Origin: Flaccisagitta enflata
Taxonomy: Eukaryota > Chaetognatha > Sagittoidea > Aphragmophora
Assembly (NCBI GenBank): GCA_965153355.1
Contig: OZ231128.1
Location: 13,764,001 to 13,828,000 of the forward strand
DNA length: 64,000 nucleotides
Direction of reading: 5' to 3'
In this document: piece after piece, positions 22,976 through 42,460 of the stretch
How the letters are laid out: each line of letters begins with the position of its first letter
Position numbering within the stretch: the stretch's first letter is position 1
Notes under the pieces: model-generated
The model's input: the letters and a program-made list of their open reading frames with translations, nothing else
Told to the model about the DNA's origin: nothing
Database searches by the model: none
Translations under genes and position numbers: made by a program

Positions 22976-23110
22976 CTTCTTTACCGTCCATATCATCACT
23001 TTCATCGCCATCGTCGCCATCGTCGCCATCATCGCCGTCATCGCCATCATCGCGATCCTTGACATCATCACTATCATCGCCTTTGTCGCCGTTGTCGCCT
23101 GCCGTTGTTG
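22425..23110. repeat. Fold-back minisatellite: (GGCGATGGT)n, (CAA)n, inverted arm
   Basis: A 9-bp GATGGTGGC array (22425-22893) is followed by pure (CAA)n (22894-22976) and then by CATCGCC/CATCATCGCC units (22982-23070) that are the reverse complement of the left array. The two arms could fold with the CAA tract as loop. It ends about 75-100 bp beyond the Roco stop codon, so part may lie in the gene's 3' untranslated region. Confidence 0.85.
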
Positions 23111-23183
23111 CCTGCCGTTGTCGTTGTTGTTGTCATTTTCTTTGTTATTGTTAATGTTGTTAGTCTTTTACATGAGGTATCTG

Positions 23184-29521
<6,338 letters not shown>

Positions 29522-30614
29522 TTTTACTGTCGTTTCGCCAAAGATTTTAAATGTGCTCAATTCTGAGTTTGTAATCCACGATCTTGAGATGGCATAGACG
29601 TTAATGACAATATTCGAAAAGGCACGCTGTCTTTAATATAGGTGGAACAATATCCCTCACTATACCCCACTACTATATGAGTTACCACAAAACTTTTCAA
29701 ATTTTTCAAAAGAGTGGAAACGAAAGAAATAAGAAGATAAGATCGATAGTATAATATCATAGTTTGGCAGTATCTCATGTGATTTTACACAACTACATGC
29801 AACCATGCTCTTTATTCAAGTTCCGATTTCCAATGATTGACACATTAATCAAAGGATGGACTAAAATAAAGTGTTTTGTTCAGAAAGTTCTTTGGCGAAG
29901 ATTTGAAGCAATGATTTTGAGAGACCATCCGGGTCACCTACGTATCATGGTCGCAAATTTTTTGAAAGGGACGAACGAAAAAAGAAGAGCATGAGAGAAA
30001 CAACGCGATACAAATTCTATTCAGTTAAAAATGTTCAAAATCTGGTTTGGCAACAAAAAGATTTTTAGTCTAATGATCATTTACAAATCAGAGAGTAAAA
30101 TTTGAAATTGAAGAAAAAAACCTGTTTCAAGTTTCTATTTTCTCGATTTCAATGACGCCGTTGCCTAACGACAAAGACGACAACGAGGTTGATGATTGTA
30201 CGACAAAGACGACAACGAGGTTGATGATTGTACGACGACGACGATAACGAGTTTTGACGAAATTCGATTGTATGATCTAACAGTGACTGAAGACAATAGC
30301 TGGGTGAAAAATGATCAATGCTTACGACTTTTTTCCTAACGGCGATAGTCGCCATTACTGGTACTTTGTGTTTAGGCATTTAGCTACCAGCCATTGCTTA
30401 TGTTAAGGCGTGCTGCTTTTATTCAAGCGTATTGCTGCCCGTTTCTTTTTGCTAGCGTCGTGAATTTGGCAACTCTTGTACTTGTCATTCATTCATCTGA
30501 CTCCATCTCAGTGTTTTTTTTCTTCTTCTTACCCCCTGTTTTCTCCCTAAGGCTGAGCCTCATCTTTTTTTTCTTTGCTTTCTTTTTCTTCAGTCGTTGC
30601 TTTCGATTTTGATG
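29522..30614. other. Region upstream of the Roco gene
   Basis: It should contain the promoter and 5' untranslated region, but no core promoter motif can be placed with confidence. Two tandem copies of a 40-bp GACGACAACGAGGTTGATGA-type unit lie at 30168-30235. The frame of exon 1 extends 13 codons upstream of the ATG and further to a TAA at about 29635. Confidence 0.4.
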
Positions 30615-30732
<118 letters not shown>

Positions 30733-30749
30733 CTCTTCTATATGTATTT

Positions 30750-31013
30750 TTTTCCTTTCTTTTCATCCTTTTCTTTTCATCTTTTTCTTTTCATCTTTTT
30801 CTTTTTCTTTTCATCTTTTTCTTCTTCTTCTTCTTCTTTTTCTTCTTCTTTTTTCTTCTTCTTCTTCTTCTTCTTCTTCTTCTTCTTCTTCTTCTTCTTC
30901 TTCTTCTTCCTTTTTCTTCTTCTTCTTCTTCTTCTTCTTCTTCTTCTTCTTCTTCTTCTTCTTCTTCTTCTTCTTCTTCTTCTTCTTCTTCTTCTTCTTC
31001 TTCTTCTTCTCCT

Positions 31014-31045
<32 letters not shown>

Positions 31046-31046
31046 A
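30750..31046. repeat. (TTC)n microsatellite at the 5' junction of the second retrotransposon
   Basis: TTTTC units give way at about 30820 to more than 200 bp of TTC with few changes. Retrotransposon sequence begins at its end. Confidence 0.95.
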
Positions 31047-31852
31047 AAACGGAAGGAAAGCTACTGGAAAAGACAGAAATTTATGCCCTTAAAAGAATGA
31101 TAGGGCTTCCACAAACGACTCCGACTGCTGGCATAATAATGACACTAGGTACACATTTTACAACAGTGAGAATTGATACAAAGCGACTGTTATATCTTCA
31201 CAAAGTTCTTCAAAAGGATTACGACATCTGGGCAAGGACAACAGTCCTGACCGCAAAAGAGCTCATTACTGGATGGGCAAAGGAAGTGAACGAACTACTA
31301 GAAAAATGGGAGTTAGAGAAAGACTGGCTTGAAATTTAAAAAAAGACATACAACGCATGGAAAAGAGAAGTGATGGGGGCTGCAGAAAAAATCAACAAGG
31401 AATAGATTCTTGAAGAGTGCGAAATGAAAAGCCGGGGAGAAACAAGACAAAAAACAAAAACAAAACATGTAGTAGACACTGTAAATAAACCGGGTTATTC
31501 TAGAAAACTTGATGATTTTGTCAACTCTTATCCATCTATAATCGTTACAAGGGCCCTTATCATGGGTCGGTATGGGATGCTATCATGCGCGAATAATTTC
31601 TCAAATGGATATGGAATGAAAAATTGTGATGTATGCAATGTGATTGATAATGAAGAACATCGGATTAACGATTGTGAAAAATGGAAGGATGTCAACCGAT
31701 ATTGTAGTAATGGGAAAATAGTATACAGTGATATATTTTCGGATGATAAAGAAAAATGCCTCAATGTTGTAGACTCGATACTTTCTGTGTGGGACCTGAA
31801 CAATGGTAAGAATGATATTAGAAAACCGGAAACGCTATCTGGCGTATCGTGA
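31047..31852 (+). pseudogene. C-terminal remnant of the retrotransposon reverse transcriptase protein
   Basis: The reading frame aligns over its whole length with the last ~260 residues of the protein at 12494: MIGLPQTTPTAGI with MLGLPTTTPTPAV, RLLYLHKVLQKD with QLLYLHKILQKD, TGWAKEVNELLEKWELEKDW with TGWAKQINEVIDQWDLEKDW, and IMGRYGMLSC in both. The zinc-knuckle-like motif is kept as CDVC-x7-H-x4-C. Two in-frame stops (TAA 31337-31339, TAG 31403-31405) break it, without frameshift. Endonuclease and catalytic reverse transcriptase motifs are absent. It cannot encode an active protein. Confidence 0.9.
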
Positions 31853-32073
31853 CTGTATACAATGTACGCCGGCATAACTGATGGGCATTGGGTTTTAGGA
31901 TCTTGGTGATGTGAGACTCAGAGTAAACCTGGGGAAGGTGGGAAGGGATGGACCTATTTAATACGTAGATATAGCAAATTGTTGTAATATTTATTGAAAA
32001 TACTGTGACTTTAGTCATGTCCTTGTCATTTGTACATAAGTGTTATCGCTTATTTGGACAGTACATCAAATTC
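31047..32073 (+). mobile_element. 5'-truncated non-LTR retrotransposon fragment in (TTC)n
   Basis: Only the C-terminal quarter of the protein and the 3' untranslated region are present. The 3' end (GTACATCAAATTC) runs straight into TTC repeats. It is related to, but clearly diverged from, the element at 12494-15977, so it represents an older insertion or a sister family. Confidence 0.85.
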
Positions 32074-32215
32074 TTCTTCTTCTTCTTCTTCTTCTTCTTC
32101 TTCTTCTTTTTTCATCTTTTTCTTCTTCTTCTTCTTCTTCTTCTTCTTCTTCTTCTTCTTCTTCTTCTTCTTCTTCTTCTTCTTCTTCTTCTTCTTCTTC
32201 TCCTTCTCCCTTTCT
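32071..32215. repeat. (TTC)n microsatellite at the 3' junction of the second retrotransposon
   Basis: About 140 bp of TTC with one TTTTTTCATC interruption, continuing the tract on the other side of the element. Confidence 0.95.
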
Positions 32216-32317
32216 TCTTCATCTGCCATGTCTTCTTCATGCGATTGAAATAAAAGATGTGCTTTTGGCACCAATTCTGTTTTGGTTCTCTTTTCACGCC
32301 TCAATTTTTTTGAGCCA

Positions 32318-32885
32318 TCTGCTTTCTTTTTCCACAATCTACACTTTGAGATGAAAGTGCATTCACTTGTTGCTAACTTGCTATGATATGTTATATCTGC
32401 TTTCTTTTTCCACAACTTACACTGTGGGAGGAAAGTACATTCACTTGTTGCCATGAAATGTTACATCTTCTTTCTTTTTCCGCAATTTACATTTTGTGAT
32501 AAAAGTACATTCAATTGTTGCTCTGTCAAATCTGCCTACTTTTTCCTCAATTACCACTTTGGGATGAAAGTACATTCACCTGTTGCAATGAAATGTTAAA
32601 CCTGCGGTCTTTTTCTACTATTTACACTCTGGGATCAAAAACATTCAATTGTTGCTATATCAAATCTGTTTCAATTCTTTTTCCACAATTTACACTTTGG
32701 GATGAAAGTACATTCACTTGTTGCTATGAAATTTTATATTTGCTTTTTTTTTCAATAATTTACATTTTGGGATAAAAGTACAATCAATTGTTACTCTGTA
32801 AAGTCTGCCTCCTTTATTCAAAATTTACACTCCATTTGTGTATATAAAATCTGCTCTCTTTTTCCACAACTTGCTTTCTGAAATG
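32318..32885. repeat. ~68-bp tandem array, 8-9 units
   Basis: Units contain CTTTTTCCACAATTTACAC, then TTGGGATGAAAGTACATTCA and TTGTTGC. Spacing between CTTTTTCC blocks is 62-79 bp. Alternate units differ in small ways, hinting at a two-unit higher-order period. Confidence 0.85.
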
Positions 32886-33023
32886 CAATTGTTCATGACT
32901 CCCTTAATTTATTATCTGCATTTTGCTTCCTTTTTACTTAATTCAAACGGGGGGATTTAATAACAAATGAATACTCCAGTTAAACATCTATTCTCCTTTT
33001 TATAATTTGTCGTAGGAATGACT

Positions 33024-33221
33024 TAAGGCCGGATACACAGCTTTCAAATCGCGTGCGGATGGAAAGGGACAGTGATGAAACATGTTAACTCAAGTATTTG
33101 GGCAGGAGCAGTAATGCAAAAGATGCCCGAAAAGCAAACGGTGACCGACTGACTGACCAACTGATCTACTGACCGACCGACCAATCAACATAGCAGGTTT
33201 TAGAGTCAAAAGCACGCGACT
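33024..33221 (+). repeat. Short hairpin element, complete plus-strand copy
   Basis: AAGGCCGGATACACAGC, AATCGCGTGCGGATGG, CAGTGATGAAACATG, GGGCAGGAGCAGTAATGC, a GACCGACTGACTGACC tract and AGCACGCGACT. The left strand of the terminal hairpin is damaged (GAGTCAAAAGC). Confidence 0.85.
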
Positions 33222-33227
33222 AAGAAA

Positions 33228-33780
33228 TAACAGTACTTGTCACTGACCAGCATCTTACTATTGATATAACAACAACTATAGAAAGACAATACATAATACC
33301 AAATGAGTGGAAAGACAACATATTCAAATGATAAGAGATAAAACCCTGAAAAGTTGCAAACTACTCTTGCAAATCTGATACCATTGTGCATCTTTTTCTT
33401 GAAACGTTCTAACTGTTGGTGTTTCTGTTTCTCCTACAATCGTCCTTCCCATTCCCCTTGTCATTGATATTTTTGATCTTGTTAGTTTACGTTGTATTTG
33501 TCAGTAGCGTTAGACCAACACCGTTGGAACTGTCACGCGTCCATCTCTCTTACAATCTAATGTCTGATGCTTTTTTAAGTCTGTCTGTCCTGTTGGTACT
33601 GTTTAAATCGTCTGAAACGGATTAGTTTCAACAGTTTTCCGGCTTTCCGTATTTTATCAATATTGTAGTTCTCCTTTGCGCCTCCACCTCATCATCCTAT
33701 TTCTTTTCTGCTTATTTTCCCCTCCTCTCCCTTTCATCTCTATTCCCCATTCCTTCTACCATTTTGTCTTATTGATTTCT
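33228..33780. other. Intergenic stretch without recognised feature
   Basis: Pyrimidine-rich in its right half. No gene supported. Confidence 0.45.
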
Positions 33781-33782
33781 TA

Positions 33783-33980
33783 AGTCGCGTGCTACGCGAC
33801 TCTACACCCTGCTTTGTCGGTCTGTCCCTGTCCGTCGGTCCGTCCGTTGGTCCCTGTCGTCCGTCGTTCGTCCACCCGCACACTTTACAGCGGTGGATAT
33901 TGCTCCTGCCCAAGTGATTGTGACCTCATGCCGCTCTTGCCCACCTGCACGCGACTCAGGTAGCCGTGTATCAGCCTTGT
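33783..33980 (-). repeat. Short hairpin element, complete minus-strand copy
   Basis: Starts with the intact hairpin AGTCGCGTGCTACGCGACT and ends CCGTGTATCAGCCTTG. TTCTT-like sequence lies on both flanks. Confidence 0.85.
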
Positions 33981-34014
33981 TCTTTTAATTGTTTGTTCTT
34001 GTTATTCTTTTACT

Positions 34015-34200
34015 ATTTCCTTCTTTCTTTTTCTTTTTTCCTTTTCCTTTTCTTTTCCTTTTCCTTCTTTTCCTTCCTTTTCTGTTTCTTCTTCTTCTTC
34101 TTCTTCTTCTTCTTCTTCTTCTTCTTCTTCTTCTTCTTCTTCTTCTTCTTCTTCTTCTTCTTCTTCTTCTTTTTCTTCTTCTTCTTCTTCTCCGTCTTCC
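34015..34200. repeat. (TTTTC)n and (TTC)n microsatellite
   Basis: Pentamer-like TTTTC then about 100 bp of TTC. Confidence 0.95.
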
Positions 34201-34287
34201 TCATTCATCCTTTCCTGCGCATTTGCTTCTTTCATTTTTTTTCTGCTTTCCATCTTCTTTTCATTTTTTTTTAGTCAGCCAATCTTC

Positions 34288-34345
34288 TACCCTCACCCTC
34301 ACCCTTACCCTTACCCTAACCCTTGCCCTTACCCTTTACCATTCC
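34288..34345. repeat. (CCCTTA)n-like short tandem
   Basis: About ten imperfect hexamers of CCCTCA/CCCTTA/CCCTAA type. Too short and too mixed to be a telomere. Confidence 0.7.
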
Positions 34346-34520
34346 TTTCCACTTCTTACTCTTCCACCACATTATTATTTGAATGTTAAACATGGTGTGG
34401 CCGAGAGGAGGCCTTTTTCCATTCGTTTCCAAACACTTCATCTGCATATTGCTGTATTCGTTTGCTTTCTGTCTCTGTCTCTCTCGGTTTATCCCGTCCC
34501 TTCTTCTCTCTCTTTTTTTC

Positions 34521-34628
34521 AGTCGCGTGCTACGCGCCTTTACACCCCAGCCTGTCTCTCCGTCGGTTGGTCGATTGGTTGGTCATTTTTTGGATGCCCC
34601 GTAGCCGCCCCGTGTTTCCGGCCTTGTT
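34521..34628 (-). repeat. Short hairpin element with an internal deletion
   Basis: Hairpin end AGTCGCGTGCTACGCGCC and the far end TTTCCGGCCTTG are present, but the middle with the two GGGCAGG blocks is gone. Confidence 0.75.
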
Positions 34629-35016
34629 CTGTCTCTCTCTCATTAGTTCTCTCAGTCTGTCTGTCTCTGTGTCTGTATCTGTCTGTCTTTCAATCTCTAT
34701 CATTTCCTCACATTGCCTTTGCCTGTTCAGTTGCTCTGTGTGTCTGTCTGTCTGTCTGTGTGTCTGTCTGTCTCTCTGTCTTATCCTGTGTGCCTGTCTT
34801 CGTTCTCTCTCTCTTTTCTTCAGTCTGTCCTGCTTCATCTTTTTCTAATATTCTGAGCCTGTGCTCATGTCGCCCTTCAACATCCTTTCTTCCTGGTCAT
34901 TTTTTAATATGCACGCCCGTATGCACTGCACACATGCTTAGATGGTTGATTATTGATCTCTGTCTCCCTTGTTCTCTCCTTTTGTCTGTAATCTGTCTCT
35001 GTATCCTATCTGTCTT

Positions 35017-35017
<1 letters not shown>

Positions 35018-35078
<61 letters not shown>
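35018..35078. repeat. (CT)n microsatellite
   Basis: Sixty bases of CT immediately left of the first duplication copy. Confidence 0.9.
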
Positions 35079-35080
<2 letters not shown>

Positions 35081-35551
35081 GATCGTTTATCCAAGATATT
35101 TCTCCTGGGATATCAGCGGTCATTCAAATCAAGGTTTTTTATCTATTCTTAAAAGTAAATGGTTATACGCAAAAACAGGATCTTTAAGTGACTATTTTTC
35201 CCACTCTGTATTTGCTCATATTTTACGATGACGCTCCTGCGCTGGTGATTGCATTTGCCTCCATGATGATGATGCTCACTCTAACCTGGTAATTGCATTT
35301 CATGTCATGCCTCATGATGCTTGCGTTATGATTGAAATTGCTGCAATGATGACGCATGATGAGATGCTTACTCTATCCTGGTGACTGCAATGGTGATGGT
35401 GATGGTGATGGCGATGGTGATGGTGATGGTGATGGTGATGGTGATGGTGATGGTGATGGTGATGGTGATGGTGATGGTGATGGTGATAAAATTCGTGTAT
35501 TCGCGATATTATTCAATGTCGCGATGATAATGCTTGCTCAAGCCTGTGATT
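35081..35551 (+). repeat. Duplicated segment, copy 1
   Basis: From GGGATATCAGCGGTCATTC through the (GGTGAT)n array the sequence is identical to copy 2, 764 bp downstream, apart from one 6-bp unit. After the array the two decay in similarity through many small indels. Confidence 0.9.
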
Positions 35552-35783
35552 GATTTCAGATATGGTACTGTATCCATATCGCTTCAGGTGGTTGCTTGCT
35601 CCTCTGCTTAAATTGTATCTGTCTCTGATATCTTGCTCCCTGTATATATCTGTGCTGTATTACCTCTTCTCATATACATATCCTATATGATGCCGCTGGA
35701 AGGTGATGCCAATTACCTGTTAGTCTCTCCCTTCTTTCTGGTCATCATTATCTCTCAGTCTCATCTTTCTCATGATCCCATCT

Positions 35784-35835
<52 letters not shown>

Positions 35836-35844
35836 TAATGATCT

Positions 35845-36324
35845 GTTTATGATCAAGATATTATCTCTCTGGGATATCAGCGGTCATTCAAATCAAGGTT
35901 TTTTATCTATTCTTAAAAGTAAATGGTTATACGCAAAAACAGGATCTTTAAGTGACTATTTTTCCCACTCTGTATTTGCTCATATTTTACGATGACGCTC
36001 CTGCGCTGGTGATTGCATTTGCCTCCATGATGATGATGCTCACTCTAACCTGGTAATTGCATTTCATGTCATGCCTCATGATGCTTGCGTTATGATTGAA
36101 ATTGCTGCAATGATGACGCATGATGAGATGCTTACTCTATCCTGGTGACTGCAATGGTGATGGTGATGGTGATGGCGATGGTGATGGTGATGGTGATGGT
36201 GATGGTGATGGTGATGGTGATGGTGATGGTGATGGTGATGGTGATGGTGATGGTGATAAAATTCGTGATTCTATTCGCGATATTATTCAATGTCGCGATG
36301 ATAATGCTTGCTCAAGCCTGGTGA
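35845..36324 (+). repeat. Duplicated segment, copy 2
   Basis: Contains the (GGTGAT)n array at 36153-36258. It is also preceded by a (CT)n tract (35780-35835), as is copy 1. The sequence beyond it (36325-36690) corresponds to a compressed version at 35552-35790. Confidence 0.9.
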
Positions 36325-36690
36325 TTGAATTTGCTTTCATGATGATGGTACGTGTTTTATCCTGATGAGTGTAATCGCTGTCATGGTGATGTTGCTTGCT
36401 CCTCTGCTTATGATCTGTATCATTGTCATGAAGATGATGATGCTTGCTCCTCTGTATATGATCTGTATTGCTGTTAGGATGATGATGCTTGCTCTTCTGC
36501 ATATGATCTATATCACGGTTATGATGATGATTTTCTCCGCTGTTATGAAGGTGATTTCAGTTTCATAACACATGAGTCTCATTAACGACACATGTTCCCA
36601 GTCTCTCCCTTGGCTTTGGTGGTCCATCATTATCTATCAGTCTTCATCATTTATTCATGATCACCATAACGGTATCGTTTTCTATCATCA

Positions 36691-37080
36691 TCTTCTAACG
36701 GGTCATTTTTAAAAATGTAGCTATTTTCTTTAGATCTCGCTAGGAATTGTTAATGACCTGTCATTATGATCAATCATTTATTTCTATCATCATCTTTCCT
36801 CTCATGGACTCATGCTATCATTGTTTTTCTTTAATTCTAAGCCGCTGCTTGTCAGTGCTTCTCAATTTCTATTCTCCATCTCGCTCATCAAAAAAAGTAC
36901 TATCTTGAAGAAAAAAATATATCTCTTGTCAATATGTCTCTGTAGAGCTCCACAGTTTTTTAAATGTCAATTTTGATTATCAACTTCTGTGGGTTTTTCT
37001 TTTGGCTGCGTCCCCAAAAGTGGGTAAAGCCTGTTCACACAAACAAGGATTTTGCCCTCTTTTCAGCGATGCATCTGCTA
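36691..37080. other. Intergenic stretch without recognised feature
   Basis: AT-rich, no supported coding. Confidence 0.45.
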
Positions 37081-37975
37081 AACCAAGAGCCAATCACTAG
37101 CCCATCTCCTCCCCGTCCCTTCCCTGTCTATTGCCAAATGCCATTCCCTTCTCTTTCCTTCCCTTTGGACATTCCTGACCTTCCTCCATCTTCAGCCACT
37201 CTCCTAAACCTTTGCTTACTTTACTCCATCTTGCTTTTCATCCATTCAACCAGCCGCCCAACCACCTCCTTCCACACTTTACCACCTTAAACTTTCTTTA
37301 CTTTCCTATATGTCATCCATAACCATTTCCCACCTACCTCCGTCTGTCTTTCTCTTTGCTCTCCTCATACAACTCTTTTCCCACTCTTCCCACCTTCCTT
37401 CGCCTTCCTCTCTTCTCCCTCTCTTTCCTTCACCCGCATCATTCTCTGTCTTTCTCTCCAATAACTCCTTTACTCCTCATCCTCCTACTCTTCCCCCACT
37501 TGCCTCTGTGACAGAGGCTCTGTTTATCTCTCCTCCTTCATACAGCATTCACCTTAATCTGTCCTCCTCTGGTTTCCACTTTCTCCCTCCACCCTTCCCC
37601 ACTTTCCTCCCCCTCCCCTTCCCCACCTTCTTTACCCGTCGTCTTTCATTCCTCTCCACCATTTCCCACCCATCCTCACCTCCCTTTGGCTCCTTTCTCT
37701 TCTCTTTCCTTCACTCTTTCCTTCTCTTTCCTTCACTCTTTCCTCTCCTTACTCTCTATTCCTCTGTCTTTCTCTTCTCCTTCTTCCAGCCTTCACCTTA
37801 ATCTGTCCTCTCCATTGCACCCTTTCCCACTTTCCTGCCCCCCCCCCACCCCCACCTCATTCCGCCATTCTTTCCTCTCCACCTTTTTCCAACCCATCCC
37901 CATCTTCTAAGTTCCTTCTCCGCCTTTCTTCCATCAACTCGTTCATACTTCCAAACTTTGCCATTTCAAAAGAAG
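37080..37975. repeat. Pyrimidine-rich low-complexity region with an internal duplication
   Basis: Nearly 900 bp of C/T-rich sequence. A block with TTCACCTTAATCTGTCCTC at about 37548 recurs at about 37790 with similar following sequence. Apparent serine/proline frames reflect composition only. Confidence 0.7.
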
Positions 37976-38024
37976 TGAAGAGAGAGAGAGAGAGAAAAAA
38001 AAAAGTTTTGGGAATTCTTTTTTC

Positions 38025-39314
<1,290 letters not shown>

Positions 39315-39364
39315 CAGTTGACGAGTCGTCCCTCTGGGAAATGGAGCCAAGTGGTGCTTACGCG

Positions 39365-39600
39365 CACAACTAACACGTGCGTGGGCACGCAGTGGGCTTG
39401 TATCGCGTCTGCATGGACGTGCAAGCAGTGAGCTTGTATCGCGTCTGTATGGGTGTGCACTCACCGAGCTTGTCTGTATGGGCATACATGCACTGGGCTT
39501 GTATTGCGTCTGCATGGGCGTGCATGCGGTAGGCTTGTCATGCGTCTGTATGGGGGCGCAGGCAGTATCGCATGTATGTGCGTGCATGAAGTAAGTTCGT
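39365..39600. repeat. ~45-bp minisatellite
   Basis: Units around GGGCTTGTATCGCGTCTGCA and TGGGCGTGCATGC, about five imperfect copies. Confidence 0.8.
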
Positions 39601-39850
39601 ATCCTGTTATTCCTGTATTTTGATTTTCATGTTTTTCGATGAAATTAATTGTTCCCTTTTTATTGACTTACATTCGATCTACACAAGTCACAACAAGGAA
39701 TTTTCATTCTAAATGTTGCGAATTTTTAGAATTGTATTTTTGCTCTTTTCCATCAATGATCTAGATAAATGCAGTGTACAAATATTGTTGTATAAACCTG
39801 AATTAAAGTAAAAACATGTGGTTAAATTTCGTTAAAAGAATATTCATTTA
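39601..39850. other. Short AT-rich intergenic stretch
   Basis: No recognisable feature. Confidence 0.4.
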
Positions 39851-39857
39851 CGTTGTC

Positions 39858-40045
39858 TGGTGCTTACGCGAATGCGCGTGTACGTGCAGATGTCCGGCAT
39901 ATCGCATTTGGGTTTGCAATGAGAAGTCATGTATATGATATTCAGTGCAAAAATTTTGTACGTGTATGTGCATATGTCCCGCATATCTCATTCGGGTGTG
40001 CAATGAGAAGTCCTGTATACAATATTCAGTGTACATATTGCTCTC
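39858..40045. repeat. Two tandem copies of a ~90-bp unit
   Basis: GTCCGGCATATCGCATTTGG and GTCCCGCATATCTCATTCGG start matching stretches that continue through CAATGAGAAGTC and ATATTCAGTG. Confidence 0.85.
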
Positions 40046-40079
40046 TCCACGTGTACACGCCTTGGAGAACAAACGTTAG

Positions 40080-40120
40080 TCCTGTCTGTGTGTCTTTCTG
40101 TCTGTCTGTGTGTCTTTCTG

Positions 40121-40188
<68 letters not shown>

Positions 40189-40317
40189 GGTCTGTCTGTT
40201 AGTCTGTCTGTCTGTCAGTCTTTCTGTCTTTCTGTCTGGCTCTCTGTCTCTCCACGCCTCGGAGAGCAAACGTGAGTCCATGGGACACGCCAAACAGAGG
40301 GCGTGATGATGGGCTCT

Positions 40318-40396
<79 letters not shown>

Positions 40397-40440
40397 AATA
40401 CTTCATCTCTCTCTCTCTCTCTCAACAATACTTCATATTT
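40080..40440. repeat. (TGTC)n and (CT)n microsatellites
   Basis: TGTC at 40083-40235; CT at 40316-40392 followed by a 30-bp duplicated CTCAACAATACTTCAT junction. Confidence 0.95.
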
Positions 40441-40477
40441 GTTGGTAAAACGCAAGAAGCAACTAATGAAAAAAACC

Positions 40478-40693
<216 letters not shown>

Positions 40694-40837
40694 CCCGCTT
40701 GTTTCGTTCGGGGGTAAATCCAGTATCATGCATGGAATTGGGAAGAGGTCAATTTTCAAAACAAAACTTGGTGAGACATTGACCGTCCAAAATTTGTAAT
40801 AACAACAACAACAACAGCAATCAGTGCCGCAGAGTAG

Positions 40838-41045
40838 GTCGATTTCGCTTCCGCTTCCGCTTCTGCATCCACATCCGCTGCCGCTTCCGCATCCACTTCC
40901 GCATTCGCTGCCGCTGCCGCTTTCGCTTCCGCGTCCGCTTCCACTTCCGCATCCACTTCCGCATTCGCTGCCGCTGCCGCTGCTGCTGCCGCTGCCGCTG
41001 CCGCTGCTGCTGCCGCTGTCGATGCCGCTGCCGCTGCCGCTTCCT
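40838..41045. repeat. 6-bp based minisatellite (GCTKCC)n
   Basis: About 34 hexamers GCTTCC/GCTGCC/GCATCC, arranged in larger blocks (TCCGCATTCGCTGCCGCTGC recurs). Alanine-rich frames on the other strand are repeat translation. Confidence 0.9.
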
Positions 41046-41179
41046 TTTTTAGTTCAAATTTAAACGTACCCATCTCACTCTCCCAAACATTTCTATATCC
41101 CTGACCGTTTCTATAACCCTGACATCGAGTAAAACGACCATGCGAGTAGTAGCCAGGTCATTCTGCACGCTGACTGTGC

Positions 41180-41451
41180 GGGCGTTTCTAGTCAGAGACA
41201 ATCGCGTTTTGAATGGGCCACTCGGTCGCTCGCCACGTTCGTTTGCTCGCACCGCTCACTCCACTTACTCGCTATGCAGCGCTCTGCTTTACTACGCTCG
41301 CTTCGCTCGCTTGCTCCGTTCACGGGCTCGCTCACTCACTTCAGTCACTCCCTCGTGGGACAGTTGAAATTAATGAATATGTGTCCACGCTGGAAACGCA
41401 TTCAGCGGGAACAAACACGTTTTTTTTTTGTCGGTCACTAGAAACACGCCC
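41180..41451. mobile_element. ~270-bp MITE with GGGCGTTTCTAGT ends, copy 2
   Basis: Reverse orientation relative to copy 1: starts GGGCGTTTCTAGTCAGAGAC and ends CACTAGAAACACGCCC. The interior has GCTCGC/CTCACT-rich sequence as in copy 1. Confidence 0.75.
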
Positions 41452-41683
41452 TGTGTTGTATATTGATGTGTGTCAAATCTCTTCGTGACGCTTTCAAATC
41501 TCCTTTCTTTGCCTGTCTGCGTTTCTTGAGATGTTTTCTTCTTCCGGACTTTTTTCCACGCTTGGCTTCCTTTTATTTTCTCACACACACTTCATAAACA
41601 CACAACGCATTTACCCGTTCACGCACATGCAAATAAATATCAGCAGCTCACACCTCACATAACACATTCACACACAAGAGATG

Positions 41684-41688
<5 letters not shown>

Positions 41689-41740
<52 letters not shown>

Positions 41741-41935
41741 AAACAGAGACAGAGATCGAGACAGAAACAGAGAGATATCGGGAAACAGATTTACAAACAG
41801 GCAAATAGACAGATAGACACTAAGACGGACTAAGTGATAGATAGACTGATTGACAGAAAGATAGACAGACAGACAGACTGAGTGATAGATAGACTGATAG
41901 ACCAAAAGATAGACAGACAGACAGCGACAATAAGA
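41689..41935. repeat. (GA)n and (GACA)n tract with a 50-bp duplication
   Basis: GA to 41737, then GACAGA variants; GTGATAGATAGACTGAT occurs at 41835 and again at 41882. Confidence 0.85.
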
Positions 41936-42029
41936 GACAATGTCACAAAGACATTGCGGCTGACAGTGACGGAGACAAAGACAAAATGCGGTTCTTTCCT
42001 GATCACATTTGTCGCTGTGTCCCATTGTG

Positions 42030-42210
42030 ATTTTCAGGGATTTTTCTTCTATTTTTACTGTCTGATAAGTAACAATTTTCAGGGATTTTTCTTCTATTTT
42101 TACTGTCTGATAAGTAACAATTTTCAGGGATTTTTCTTCTATTTTTACTGTCTGATAAGTAACAATTTTCAAGGATTTTTCTTCTATTTTTACTGTCTGA
42201 TAAGTAACAA
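42030..42210. repeat. 45-bp tandem repeat, four copies
   Basis: Units start CAATTTTCAGGGATTTTTC and end CTGTCTGATAAGTAA. Only one base (GGG to AGG) differs in the last copy, so the array is young. Confidence 0.95.
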
Positions 42211-42460
42211 GCGACAATGCCAGTTTCAACAACTTCACTATCCTTTTCTCTCGCGTCTCAAATCTTTGGGGAAATAAGGAAAACCTTTTTAAGCCAAACC
42301 GGAAACGTTTGTCAACAAATGGATAACAACAAAATCGTCTGGTCAAACAACATGGATAACAACAAAATCCTCTGGTCAATAACAGGGACAACAACAAAAT
42401 CGTCTGGTCAACAACGTGGTCAACAACAACAACAAAACAAAACAAAACAAAACAACAAAA

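Noticed and set aside
34288-34345. Telomeric repeat
   Set aside because: Only about ten mixed CCCTNA hexamers, inside ordinary repeat DNA.
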